Shown here piece after piece: positions 1 through 8,226 of a stretch of DNA of 42,593 nucleotides. This DNA comes from an uncultured Lachnospiraceae bacterium (lineage in GTDB: Bacteria > Bacillota > Clostridia > Lachnospirales > Lachnospiraceae). Every line of letters starts with the position of its first letter. The stretch's first letter is position 1. Under the pieces are notes generated by a model. That model was not told the origin of the DNA. It was given only the letters and a program-made list of their open reading frames with translations, and made no database searches. The stretch is from contig CADBTR010000074.1 of NCBI GenBank assembly GCA_902797675.1, positions 1-42,593 of the forward strand, read 5' to 3'. The position numbers and the translations under genes were made by a program.

Positions 1-2
1 GA

Positions 3-70
3 GATTCAAACTCCCACCTACGTAAGTTTCCTTTCTTTACTCACCACCTATAGAGGTGGGAGATTGAATC
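3..70. repeat. Nested inverted repeat at window edge, possible IS200/IS605-type end
   Basis: Bases 3-19 pair with 54-70 as a 17-bp inverted repeat with one mismatch (10 against 63). A competing inner hairpin pairs CCACCT (44-49) with AGGTGG (54-59) around the loop ATAG. Neither strand carries a T-run after the stem, so it is not a usual intrinsic terminator for cca, which ends at 81. Subterminal hairpins that share one arm resemble the ends of IS200/IS605 elements and their TnpB guide-RNA scaffolds, but no transposase or tnpB is visible because the window starts here. The structure is seen; the mobile-element reading is inference. Confidence 0.45.
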
Positions 71-80
71 GGAGTGCCGT

Positions 81-1349
81 TCAATTGCAATATCCCATTC
101 TCTTCCTTGCCTCCGCCAGCAACACGTCTCTCCGGTTCATGGATGCATCATTTAACACCAGCTCAAATAATCCATTTAAAATCTCCCCCATCTTCGCCCC
201 CGACGGAATCCCGATCTCCAGCAGATCCCGTCCTTTCACCGCAAGCGTGCGCATGGACATGCAGTCCCCGTCCTCCCGCATCTGAGAAAATACCGCTTCT
301 GTCTCCAAAAGCAGTTCAGGATCTACATTTTCCATGGCTCTGCGGTATGGAAAATAATATTTCTCCATATAATCCACGCCGATCTGCACAGCCAGATGCC
401 GCAGATAAGGTTTATCCGTCTTTAACGGAATGTCCTTAAATTTTTTTAATATTTCACATATCCTGATCGTCTGATTGTCGAACTTTAACCCCTTCAAAAC
501 ATGCTGATACGGAATGCAGGAGATAAATACCCCCCACCGCAGGAAATGATCCTTCGGCGTATTCATCAACCGTCTTGCCGCTCCGCTTATGCCGGGCTCT
601 TCTCCCGTCACCGCCGGTCTATTGTCGCACCGATCCTCTGCCGCCGCAGACGGGCTTCCCGGCTCTCCTTCAAACACCGCCTGCAATATTCCCGCCCGTT
701 CCAATTCCGTCACCCGGTCCGGATGATCCGATGTCAGCAATTTATCAAGTTCCGTCTGGATCCGCTCACGGCTGATCTTTTGCAATGTGCTGCTTAAATT
801 GCACACTGCCTCCCAGGTCTGCTCTTCAATTGCGAAATCCAATACTGCCGAAAAACGCACCGCGCGCAAAATACGCAGCGCATCTTCATGAAACCGTTCC
901 TCCGGCACTCCCACGCAGCGGATCACCCCCCGCTTCAGATCGCCCACACCGTCGAATTCGTCTACGATGCCGCTTCTGTCACTGTATGCCATGGCATTGA
1001 TCGTAAAATCACGCCGTTTCAGATCCTCCGTCAGATTTCCGGTAAACACCACCTCTTTCGGGTGTCTGCCGTCCTCATATTCCCCGTCGATCCGGTAAGT
1101 CGTCACCTCGTAGCCCACGCCGGATATCATGACCGTCACCGTTCCGTGAGCAATACCGGTATCGATGGTCTTATAGAACAATTCCTTAACCTGAAAGGGT
1201 TTTGCCGATGTGGTGATATCCCAGTCTTTCGGTTCTTTTCCCAAAAGAGAATCGCGGACACAGCCGCCTACCGCATAGGCTTCGTATCCGCTCTCCTCTA
1301 AGACCGATATAATTTTTTTTACATGCTCCGGTAAATCAATCTTTATCAT
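81..1349 (-). CDS. cca: CCA tRNA nucleotidyltransferase
   Basis: Adds or repairs the 3'-CCA end of tRNAs from CTP and ATP, in the cytoplasm. The class II nucleotidyltransferase head is clear: GGCVRD at residues 28-33 followed by the catalytic DWDIT at 42-46, then RRDFTINA at 112-119, and the RFHEDALRILRAVRF helix of the second domain at about 152-166. With the chosen start the protein has 422 residues, a usual length for this family. The ATG at 1349 is preferred over a longer frame reaching back to 1484. It lies one base after the proS stop, with a GGGGTAAGG Shine-Dalgarno stretch inside the end of proS, so translation is probably coupled. It is the last gene of the minus-strand run and probably shares a transcript with proS. 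A polyA polymerase paralogue is possible but less likely given the conserved head. Confidence 0.9.
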   Translation of the reverse strand: MIKIDLPEHVKKIISVLEESGYEAYAVGGCVRDSLLGKEPKDWDITTSAKPFQVKELFYKTIDTGIAHGTVTVMISGVGYEVTTYRIDGEYEDGRHPKEVVFTGNLTEDLKRRDFTINAMAYSDRSGIVDEFDGVGDLKRGVIRCVGVPEERFHEDALRILRAVRFSAVLDFAIEEQTWEAVCNLSSTLQKISRERIQTELDKLLTSDHPDRVTELERAGILQAVFEGEPGSPSAAAEDRCDNRPAVTGEEPGISGAARRLMNTPKDHFLRWGVFISCIPYQHVLKGLKFDNQTIRICEILKKFKDIPLKTDKPYLRHLAVQIGVDYMEKYYFPYRRAMENVDPELLLETEAVFSQMREDGDCMSMRTLAVKGRDLLEIGIPSGAKMGEILNGLFELVLNDASMNRRDVLLAEARKRMGYCN

Positions 1350-1350
1350 C

Positions 1351-2781
1351 TTAATATGCCTTACCCCAATATACCATTTTTTTCGCCGGCTTTCCGCAGC
1401 AGACACAGACATCGGATAAGTGCTCCTGCTCAAACGGCATACAGCGCGAGGTTGCCGTTGTCTCCTCTTTGATCTTATCCTCACAGGCCTGATCGCCGCA
1501 CCACATTGCCTTTATAAATCCCGGCTTATTCGCAACCGTCTCCTTAAAGGACTCGTAATCCGCAGCCACATAAGTATGCGCATCTCTGTGTGCTCTGGCT
1601 CTCTCCAGCATATCTTTCTGGATGGTCTGTAATAATTCGCCTACCTTATCCTTCAATTCCTCAAAGGTTACAGTCGTCTTCTCGCCGTTATCTCTCCTTG
1701 CAAGTACCACCTGACCTGCTGCCAGATCCTTCGGACCAATCTCCACACGAAGCGGAATTCCTCGCATTTCCTGTTCCGCAAATTTAAATCCCGGACTCTT
1801 GTCCGTATCATCTACCTTTACCCGGAATCCGGACAATACTTCTTTCAATTCAAACGCCTTGGCAAGAACCCCTTCCTTCTTCTGCTGGATCGGAACGATC
1901 ATCACCTGTGTCGGCGCAAGCAACGGCGGCAATACCAGACCGTTATTATCACCGTGAACCATGATCACTGCTCCGATCAATCTTGTAGTCATTCCCCAGG
2001 AAGTCTGATGTACATATTTTAATGTATTATCCTTGTCCGTATATTGAATATCAAATGCCTTGGCAAATCCGTCGCCGAAATTGTGGCTGGTACCAGACTG
2101 CAATGCCTTTCCGTCATGCATCAGCGCCTCGATGGTATAAGTTGCCTCTGCTCCCGCGAATTTCTCTTTATCCGTCTTTCTTCCCCGGATTACCGGCATA
2201 GCGAGAAATTCCTCGCAAAAATCAGCGTAAAGATTCAGCATCTGCTGCGTTCTCGCCTCAGCATCTTCCGCCGTTGCATGCGCTGTATGACCTTCCTGCC
2301 ACAGGAATTCTCTGGAACGCAAAAACGGTCTTGTCTCTTTTTCCCATCTGACGACAGAACACCACTGATTATACACCTTCGGCAGATCACGATAAGAATG
2401 AATGTCATTTTTGTAAAAATCACAAAACAACGTTTCCGATGTAGGTCTGACGCACAATTTCTCCTGCAGCGGCTGCAAGCCGCCCTGTGTCACCCATGCA
2501 ACTTCCGGCGCAAATCCTTCTACATGGTCTTTCTCCCGCTCCAAAAGGCTCTCCGGAATGAACATCGGCATATAGACATTCTGTACGCCTGTTTCCTTAA
2601 AACGCCTGTCAAGCTCATGCTGAATATTCTCCCACAGCGCGTAGCCTGCCGGTTTAAAGATCATGCAGCCTTTCACACTGGAATAATCCATCAGTTCCGC
2701 TTTTTTTACCACATCCGTATACCACTGGGCAAAATCCACCTCCATGGATGTAATTGCCTCTACCTTCTTATCTGAAGCCAT
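1351..2781 (-). CDS. proS: Prolyl-tRNA synthetase, short (type 3, archaeal/eukaryotic-like) form
   Basis: Charges tRNA-Pro with proline. At 476 residues, with no insertion domain inside the class II core, it is the short archaeal/eukaryote-like form rather than the roughly 570-residue bacterial form. Visible landmarks are VRPTSET at 111-117, [18 protein letters not shown] at 151-168 (class II motif 2 region), the [12 protein letters not shown] anticodon-domain entry, and a C-terminal cysteine-rich zinc-type region (about 427-462: CGDQAC, then CVCC) ending in the typical aromatic-Tyr tail. The start overlaps the end of the upstream VTT membrane-protein gene by 14 bp, and cca follows after one base. 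No T-box leader can lie directly upstream because that sequence is coding. The short form is common in Clostridia, so it need not mean recent transfer. Confidence 0.95.
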   Translation of the reverse strand: MASDKKVEAITSMEVDFAQWYTDVVKKAELMDYSSVKGCMIFKPAGYALWENIQHELDRRFKETGVQNVYMPMFIPESLLEREKDHVEGFAPEVAWVTQGGLQPLQEKLCVRPTSETLFCDFYKNDIHSYRDLPKVYNQWCSVVRWEKETRPFLRSREFLWQEGHTAHATAEDAEARTQQMLNLYADFCEEFLAMPVIRGRKTDKEKFAGAEATYTIEALMHDGKALQSGTSHNFGDGFAKAFDIQYTDKDNTLKYVHQTSWGMTTRLIGAVIMVHGDNNGLVLPPLLAPTQVMIVPIQQKKEGVLAKAFELKEVLSGFRVKVDDTDKSPGFKFAEQEMRGIPLRVEIGPKDLAAGQVVLARRDNGEKTTVTFEELKDKVGELLQTIQKDMLERARAHRDAHTYVAADYESFKETVANKPGFIKAMWCGDQACEDKIKEETTATSRCMPFEQEHLSDVCVCCGKPAKKMVYWGKAY

Positions 2782-3409
2782 TGTTTTCCTCCTCTTTCTT
2801 TAAGATACGCTTTTCCTCTTCTTCTTCCATTTTTTTCGTCAGTTTCTTACTGGCAAAATACAATCCGATCATAAATACTGCCACAAGAACCGCCCGCGCA
2901 GGGTGTTTTCCCACATTGACAAGGGAATCTCCGAACAGCGCCAGCGACATTAACATGCCGAATTTCGCCGTCATCATGATCGCCATATAGGAAACACCTT
3001 CAAAATCAGACAACCCCACCACAAAGTTTACAAAACTTGACGGGGTAAAGGGCATCAAAAGCAGGGTAAATACCACCCCCGGTTTCATCTTGCTCACCCA
3101 TTTATTGGCTTTTTCAAACCTGCCCCCCTGTGTCTTATATTTATCAAAAAACTTCTTTCCCACCAGCCGCCAGATATGGAATGTGACTGCACAACCGAGA
3201 CAGCTTCCCGCCCATGTCAGGAAAAATCCCATCACGTTTCCATACGCGGAAATATTCAATGTGATGATTCCGATCAATGGCAAAAAGGGCAGAAATGCTT
3301 CGCCAAACGCCAGCATTACCGGCACCAGCGGTCCCAGAAGATGAAACTGATCCAACAGGTATTTCCAATAATCGGGATTCGAGAGTTTCGCGATCCACTC
3401 CTGTATCAT
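2768..3409 (-). CDS. TVP38/TMEM64 (VTT domain) membrane protein
   Basis: A 213-residue polytopic membrane protein with about five hydrophobic segments (roughly 23-47, 55-80, 110-130, 138-160 and 172-192). The VTT/SNARE-associated region contains a FLPFLPLIG segment and a later [16 protein letters not shown] segment, the paired Pro-rich re-entrant motifs of this family. The C-terminus is a highly charged Lys/Glu tail of about 25 residues. DedA/TVP38/VTT proteins are linked to lipid scrambling or transport and to membrane stress; substrate and role here cannot be read from sequence. It lies 23 bp downstream of flotillin, and its 3' end overlaps the proS start by 14 bp. That places it in the flotillin membrane cluster, with translation coupled to proS. 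Confidence 0.8.
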   Translation of the reverse strand: MIQEWIAKLSNPDYWKYLLDQFHLLGPLVPVMLAFGEAFLPFLPLIGIITLNISAYGNVMGFFLTWAGSCLGCAVTFHIWRLVGKKFFDKYKTQGGRFEKANKWVSKMKPGVVFTLLLMPFTPSSFVNFVVGLSDFEGVSYMAIMMTAKFGMLMSLALFGDSLVNVGKHPARAVLVAVFMIGLYFASKKLTKKMEEEEEKRILKKEEENNGFR

Positions 3410-3432
3410 TTCAAAAAAACTCCTTCATACTG

Positions 3433-5025
3433 CTATTTGACAGTTTTTTCAAGTCCCTCCACATTGACATTCCGGTCTGTCTTTGCGGACAGCGTGTTGG
3501 CTTTCATGACTTCCGTCATATCAAACCCCGTGGTTTCCTTAACCGATTCGATGGTCTTCGCCAATACGGACGGTACATAAGTTCCCATCTGTGATACACC
3601 GGAATCTCCGTTTCCGCTGTCTATAATGCTGATCTTATCGATCTGTGACAGAGGCTGAGCGATCTCGTGTGCCATAGCCGGCAATTGTTCGATCACCATC
3701 TGGATCACACCCGCTTCATTCATCTTCTGCATAGCTTCGGCTTTCTTCTCCAAACCTTCCGCCTCAGCGAGAAGTTTTGCCTTCGTACCCTCTGCATCCG
3801 CAAGGGTTTTTGCCTGAATTGCCTCAGCTTCCGCTTTTCCTTTCAATGCGATTGCCTCTGCCTCCGCTGTTGCCTTGGCCTTAATTGCCTCTGCCTCCGC
3901 AAGTGCTTTTGCCCTTGTTGCATCCGCCTCTGCGATCGCATCGATCTTCTTCTTTTCCGCCTCTGCTTCCGCATTCTTGATCTCTGTATACTTGGCGGCT
4001 TCTGCCTGCTGCTCCTGTTTCTTACGGTCTGCCTCCGCAGGTTTTACCACTTCCGCCACCAGCTTCTTTTCCTGTTCCAGCGCGATCTGCTCCGCCAGCT
4101 CAGTATTCTTCTGCGCCTGTGTGATCTGAACCTGGATCTCAGCTTCCGCAATCTCCTTTTGTCTTTGCTGTGCCAAAAGCCTTGCATCTGCCTCCGCCTG
4201 GATCACGGATTTCTGCGTCTTCTTCAACTGAATCTCATGGGCAAGCTCAGCTTCCGCGTTGGCTGTTTCCTGCTCTTTGCGGTATTCTGCCTGCCGGACT
4301 GCTTTCTCCTTCTCCGCTTCCAGGACTTCCGTCTCTGCCCGGAGTTTCGCCTGCTCGCCCAGCTTCACTGCCTCGGATGTCTTCTCATCCTGCTCGCGCT
4401 TTGCATCAGCTTTCTGAATCTCCGCATCTTTCTTTCTCTGGGCGATCATACCTTCACCGAGAGCCTTTACATATCCATTCTCATCAGAAATATCCGTAAT
4501 GGTAAAGTTCTTGACCTCCAGACCCATGCTGCCAAGCTCTGTGCCCACAACTTCCTGCACTTTTGATGAAAAATCTTCTCTCTTGCGGTATAATTCCTCT
4601 ACCGTCATCACCGCAATGATCTCACGGAGTTTACCTTCCAGCACTGCATTGGATGTCCGGACAATCTCCTGTGCGATCTCCTGCTCGTTTCTTCCATCAA
4701 ACTGCTCTATGGCTGTTAATATCGATGCCGTATCGTTCCGCACTTTGATAACCGCCGTGGTGCATACGGAAATCGGTACACCCTGGGAAGACAGACTTCC
4801 CTTCGTCTCCACATGGAGCGCGAGATTGGCAAGAGAAATATAATCAATCCGCTCCAATACCGGAACCACAAGTCCACCGCCGCCGGTGATCACCCGTTTT
4901 TTCAAGCCGGTGATCACTCCCGCCTTATCCTGCGGAACTTTCTTCCACATGGAAAATAATGCCGCCAGCACCACAATAACGCCAAAAACAATGGCTCCGA
5001 TCGTAATCAACTGCTGTGTATCCAT
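3433..5025 (-). CDS. floT: Flotillin (SPFH-domain membrane-microdomain scaffold)
   Basis: A 530-residue flotillin of the YuaG/FloT type, which oligomerises at the inner face of the membrane and organises lipid/protein microdomains. It has one N-terminal membrane-associated segment (about 7-27), an SPFH/PHB domain (about 30-200), then a long Ala/Glu/Lys coiled coil (about 190-440) full of the family's AEAEA-type repeats, and a C-terminal tail containing a MVIEQLP segment. ATG is preceded by GAGGAGGATATGTT. The NfeD-like gene ends 34 bp upstream, reproducing the yuaF-floT pairing known from Bacillus, and a VTT membrane protein follows. No terminator was seen between these genes, so co-transcription is likely. 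Confidence 0.93.
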   Translation of the reverse strand: MDTQQLITIGAIVFGVIVVLAALFSMWKKVPQDKAGVITGLKKRVITGGGGLVVPVLERIDYISLANLALHVETKGSLSSQGVPISVCTTAVIKVRNDTASILTAIEQFDGRNEQEIAQEIVRTSNAVLEGKLREIIAVMTVEELYRKREDFSSKVQEVVGTELGSMGLEVKNFTITDISDENGYVKALGEGMIAQRKKDAEIQKADAKREQDEKTSEAVKLGEQAKLRAETEVLEAEKEKAVRQAEYRKEQETANAEAELAHEIQLKKTQKSVIQAEADARLLAQQRQKEIAEAEIQVQITQAQKNTELAEQIALEQEKKLVAEVVKPAEADRKKQEQQAEAAKYTEIKNAEAEAEKKKIDAIAEADATRAKALAEAEAIKAKATAEAEAIALKGKAEAEAIQAKTLADAEGTKAKLLAEAEGLEKKAEAMQKMNEAGVIQMVIEQLPAMAHEIAQPLSQIDKISIIDSGNGDSGVSQMGTYVPSVLAKTIESVKETTGFDMTEVMKANTLSAKTDRNVNVEGLEKTVK

Positions 5026-5059
5026 AACATATCCTCCTCTTAAATTAAGATGATTCCCT

Positions 5060-5605
5060 TTATTTATACGTCTCCTCCGATGTTTTCTTCACATACGCCA
5101 CATGGTGCTCGATCCGTTGAACCGTCACCTCTGTTCCCTGTTCCAGATCCATTCCGTCAACAGACCTGGCTGTGAGATTGATATTGGAATGTCCCTTCTC
5201 CGATGCAACGATGGCACCGTATCCGTCTTTCGGGATCCGGTTGCACACCACACATTTGCGAAGCATGACGCCCTCTATGATATCCGCTTCCGCCTGATGG
5301 GCGCGCAGATAATCCGCAATGGTCTGTGTCGCCACCGCCCCCAGATACGCCGCCGCTCCCGCGATCAGGTGCCTTGGCAGCATACTCATGTCCGTCAGGC
5401 AAAGACTGATCCCGCCGAATAAAATACTTGCCATGCAAAGGGCATTCATGCTAAGAGGCAGAAAATCAATATCCACATCTCCCACCACAAGGTGGAAAAA
5501 ATCGATCTCCACAAATTCAACTGCCCCGTCGATCAGCCGGAACGCAATCGAGATCAGCGGAAACAAAATTCCCAACGCCAGCATTGTGATATAGATTTTT
5601 TCCAT
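5060..5605 (-). CDS. NfeD-like (YuaF-type) membrane protein
   Basis: A 181-residue protein with three predicted transmembrane stretches (about 4-25, 51-72 and 80-103) followed by a soluble C-terminal region of about 75 residues. That region holds the pattern KDGYGAIVAS...ARSVDG..LEQGTEVTVQRI, which fits the OB-fold of NfeD-like proteins. Short NfeD proteins of the YuaF type are encoded next to flotillins and act with them in membrane organisation; this gene sits directly upstream of floT. Its ATG lies 3 bp after the stop of the EAL phosphodiesterase, and the GGGGGTG ribosome-binding site is inside that gene, so the two are probably translationally coupled. An unusual CVVCN motif at about 118-122 might bind metal or be redox active; its role is unknown. 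Confidence 0.75.
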   Translation of the reverse strand: MEKIYITMLALGILFPLISIAFRLIDGAVEFVEIDFFHLVVGDVDIDFLPLSMNALCMASILFGGISLCLTDMSMLPRHLIAGAAAYLGAVATQTIADYLRAHQAEADIIEGVMLRKCVVCNRIPKDGYGAIVASEKGHSNINLTARSVDGMDLEQGTEVTVQRIEHHVAYVKKTSEETYK

Positions 5606-5608
5606 AGA

Positions 5609-7321
5609 TTACACCCCCGATCCTGCATCCTCGCCTGCTTCGCCGCCTCCGGCTCGTTCTGCTTCCACCAGTTCCTGCAATTTATCAAATTCCACCGGTT
5701 TTGAAAAATAATACCCCTGAAAAAATTCCACCGGAAACCGGATCTTCAGATAATCCGCCATCTCTCTTGTCTCGATTCCCTCGATACAGACCGTCTTTCG
5801 CAATTCTCTGGCGCAGGTGGTGATGGCGCGCAGCAGGCTTTGCTTTTCTGTATTCAATTCAATTCCGTCAACAAAGCTTTTATCGATCTTAATCTGATCG
5901 GTAGGAAGCTCGATCAAAAGATCCAGCGCGGAATATCCCGTTCCAAAATCATCAAGGGCTGTCTGCATCCCCTCTCCCTTGAAATATACCATGTCATTGC
6001 GCAGAGTCGCCATATCAAGCAATTTACACCGCTCGGTAAGCTCCAGTTTCAGATTCTTTGTCGGGAACCCTTCCTCCTCGATAATGGAAGAAAGCCTCGC
6101 CTTAAAGTCATTTCGCTTTAACTGGGGATAAGCAAGGTTTACATTGACGATAAAATCCGGATTCTGATTAAGCAGCTTTTTCGTATCTCTCATTGCTGTC
6201 CTTAAGATCCAATTTCCCAGATCAAAAAATAAACTGTCCTTTTCCAGCCATGGGATAAAGTCATTTGGCGGCACCAGTGTCCCGTCCTCATCTCTCCAGC
6301 GGACAAGCGCCTCCATACCCACGATCTTTTCCGTCACGGCGTCCACGATCGGCTGATATACTAAGAAAAATCCACGATAATCGTTTAAGATCGATCTTCT
6401 GATTTTTTTCACCAATTTAAAATGCCGACTGTCCAGACTGAATTCCTGCTGATCCACCACCACTACTTTCTGTTCATTATCGCTCTTCGCCTTATCAATG
6501 GCGTACAACGCGCTGTTGTAAATGGAATTCACATCAATCGTGGTGTCATTCACCGCCAGCAACGCCCCACACACATCAATGGAAATGTGAAGTCCGTCGA
6601 TCTCCATTTTCTCCTTAAATGTCTTTTTCAACCGGTTATACATATTCAGCATTTCTTCCGCTGTCTGATGCTCCAGATCCCTCAGGATCACGATTTTTGT
6701 CCCCTCCGGCCGGAAGACGATACCTCCCTCTCTCTCGGAAAGCACAACATCTGCCATCTTCTTCAGAATCTTATTTCCAAAGGCATATCCGTAAGTGGTA
6801 TTGATATCAAAAAAACTCCGGATTCCCATGATCAGCATGCAATACAGGCGTCCCTCCTGCTGATATTGCTCCATCACCTCAAACAGGCTGTTCCGGTTAT
6901 ACAATCCTGTAGTGTGATCAATCTTTCTTCGACCCTGATAACTGGTGATGCTTCCCGCAAAAAATTTCGGTTTTCCCTCCTCATCGCGTATCAGGGAACC
7001 ATGTCCCGTACAGGTTACGTAGATCCCGTCTTTATTTCTTGCACGATACGTCATATCAAAGGAATCGATCTTTCCTGCAAACAGATCATCCACCTTCGCC
7101 TTATACGATACTTTGTCCTCTTCATCCACATGCTCCAGCCATACCTCTCTCGGATGTTCCAGATATCCGCCCGGAAGCCCGAAGTCCTCCACCGCTTCCC
7201 TGGACCAGAACGCCACATCTTCCGGTATATAGCAGACATGGATATATTTGCCTTCCTCACCTTTTGTAAATGCCTCGAACAGCATTTTCATCTCTTCTTT
7301 ATCAATATGTCCAATAATCAT
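5609..7321 (-). CDS. PAS - degenerate GGDEF - EAL cyclic-di-GMP phosphodiesterase
   Basis: A 570-residue cytosolic signalling protein with no transmembrane segment. Domains in order are a PAS/PAC sensor (about 28-128), a GGDEF-like domain (about 133-292) and an EAL domain (about 303-552). The GGDEF signature is replaced by RPEGT at 204-208, so cyclase activity is unlikely and the domain may be regulatory. The EAL domain keeps its key residues: EAL at 337-339, NVN at about 393-395, ELTE at 427-430, DDFGTGYS at 457-464, KIDK at 478-481, EGIET at 514-518 and QGYY at 535-538. It should therefore hydrolyse c-di-GMP. GGGAGTGATTGG precedes the ATG. It is followed after 3 bp by the NfeD-like gene and then flotillin, which suggests c-di-GMP turnover tied to a membrane microdomain. 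Confidence 0.9.
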   Translation of the reverse strand: MIIGHIDKEEMKMLFEAFTKGEEGKYIHVCYIPEDVAFWSREAVEDFGLPGGYLEHPREVWLEHVDEEDKVSYKAKVDDLFAGKIDSFDMTYRARNKDGIYVTCTGHGSLIRDEEGKPKFFAGSITSYQGRRKIDHTTGLYNRNSLFEVMEQYQQEGRLYCMLIMGIRSFFDINTTYGYAFGNKILKKMADVVLSEREGGIVFRPEGTKIVILRDLEHQTAEEMLNMYNRLKKTFKEKMEIDGLHISIDVCGALLAVNDTTIDVNSIYNSALYAIDKAKSDNEQKVVVVDQQEFSLDSRHFKLVKKIRRSILNDYRGFFLVYQPIVDAVTEKIVGMEALVRWRDEDGTLVPPNDFIPWLEKDSLFFDLGNWILRTAMRDTKKLLNQNPDFIVNVNLAYPQLKRNDFKARLSSIIEEEGFPTKNLKLELTERCKLLDMATLRNDMVYFKGEGMQTALDDFGTGYSALDLLIELPTDQIKIDKSFVDGIELNTEKQSLLRAITTCARELRKTVCIEGIETREMADYLKIRFPVEFFQGYYFSKPVEFDKLQELVEAERAGGGEAGEDAGSGV

Positions 7322-7366
7322 CCAATCACTCCCAGCTTTTTATTTTTCCATCACCTTGCAACCAGT

Positions 7367-7804
7367 TTATACAAACCTCCACTTCAACCCCTCAGAAATG
7401 ATATAAGATTCCATCGGTTCATCCAGAATACCCTTTCCTTTTTGAGCAAGAGGGTCAAATTCTTTATAATCAGACCACACGACCAGTCCCCGTCCCTCTT
7501 CTAAGTCCCAGCGGTAATCCAGATAACACCCATATATATCACATTGATAATCCTGCTGCCATCCTGCCACGCAAACTTTCTTTACGCCGGTAAACCACAA
7601 ATCGATCATTTTCGGAGTCCACTGCCGCTGAAATCTCATATGAACTTCCTTTTCCGCCGGTCCGCCGTAGTACATGGTATCATCATCGTCCACGTACGCT
7701 CCGCTGCGGTATGTCATATTCATCATGCAGGCATCATAGAATCCTCCATACTGATTCACGAGATATTCCATATCTCCTTTATTCTTTACCTCAAGCCAAT
7801 CCAT
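7367..7804 (-). CDS. Hypothetical protein, tryptophan/tyrosine-rich, 145 aa
   Basis: Not recognised. The product is soluble-looking, with no signal peptide or transmembrane segment. It is rich in aromatic residues (many Trp and Tyr) and acidic residues, with a DDDD stretch near residue 40 and cysteines near residues 26, 78, 88 and 93. It starts MDWLEVKNKGDMEYLVNQYG after a GGAAGGACC ribosome-binding stretch, and ends 45 bp before the EAL phosphodiesterase. The small, acidic, Trp-rich make-up recalls immunity-type or SMI1-like stand-alone proteins, but I see no motif that proves this and no toxin gene nearby. Co-transcription with the EAL-NfeD-flotillin run is possible. The reading frame is intact and has normal codon use by eye, so I regard it as a real gene. 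Confidence 0.65.
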   Translation of the reverse strand: MDWLEVKNKGDMEYLVNQYGGFYDACMMNMTYRSGAYVDDDDTMYYGGPAEKEVHMRFQRQWTPKMIDLWFTGVKKVCVAGWQQDYQCDIYGCYLDYRWDLEEGRGLVVWSDYKEFDPLAQKGKGILDEPMESYIISEGLKWRFV

Positions 7805-7882
7805 AACAGCCAGGTCCTTCCATTTCTTTTTCCTTAAATCATTATCTATTGAATCATATCACAAATACCATTTTTATGCAAG

Positions 7883-7911
7883 AAAAAATCGACTCCGGTC
7901 AAAGACCGGAG
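7883..7911 (-). terminator. Intrinsic terminator after spoVG
   Basis: CTCCGGTC (7893-7900) and GACCGGAG (7904-7911) form an 8-bp GC-rich stem with the loop AAA. On the minus strand it is followed by TTTTTT (complement of 7883-7888). It lies 24 bp after the spoVG stop and ends the glgC-glgD-spoVG run. Confidence 0.9.
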
Positions 7912-7934
7912 CCGAAAAAGAAAGGAGTAAGAAA

Positions 7935-8201
7935 CTAATCTTCTTCTGATAACGCTATTTCATACTTTTCTAAGATCTCCCGCTGTATTCTGTCGCGAGT
8001 CTCTGAATTGATCGGGTGTGCGATATCCCGATACTCCCCATCGGATGCTTTCTTGCTCGGCATCGCGATAAATAACCCCTTGTCCCCTTCAATGACCTTG
8101 ATGTCATGCACAACAAACTCATTGTCTATGGTGATGGATACTACAGCCTTCATCTTTCCTTCTTTGGTTATCTTTTTCACTCTAACGTCTGTTATCTGCA
8201 T
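7935..8201 (-). CDS. spoVG: SpoVG, RNA-binding regulator
   Basis: An 88-residue SpoVG. It begins [11 protein letters not shown] and carries the family's [20 protein letters not shown] and [10 protein letters not shown] blocks, then a PI(N/T)SETR segment. SpoVG proteins bind nucleic acid and regulate sporulation, cell division and envelope genes in Firmicutes; the exact targets here are unknown. The start follows GGAGGGATAGTAT. Only 25 bp separate it from the end of glgD and a strong terminator follows, so it may be read as the last gene of the glycogen-synthesis transcript. I saw no convincing dedicated promoter in the 25-bp gap, although one could lie inside glgD. Confidence 0.93.
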   Translation of the reverse strand: MQITDVRVKKITKEGKMKAVVSITIDNEFVVHDIKVIEGDKGLFIAMPSKKASDGEYRDIAHPINSETRDRIQREILEKYEIALSEED

Positions 8202-8226
8202 ATACTATCCCTCCGGTCCGTAAATA

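Noticed and set aside
1..80. Start of a CRISPR array (GATTGAATC resembles CRISPR repeat ends)
   Set aside because: Only one inverted pair is present, there is no direct repeat or spacer series, and cca follows at once.
2044..2775. Open frame on the plus strand (243 codons)
   Set aside because: It is antisense to proS, which has full family motifs; the frame shows no domain.
2782..3432. T-box leader for proS
   Set aside because: The sequence upstream of proS is the coding region of the VTT membrane protein, whose frame overlaps the proS start; no T-box motif was seen.
3667..4566. Cys/Leu-rich plus-strand frame of 299 codons opposite flotillin
   Set aside because: It is created by the Ala/Glu repeat codons of the flotillin coiled coil read on the other strand; there is no ribosome-binding site.
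6422..7504. Long open frame on the plus strand (360 codons)
   Set aside because: It lies opposite the EAL gene and the 145-aa gene, has no ribosome-binding site, and its composition is that of an antisense shadow.
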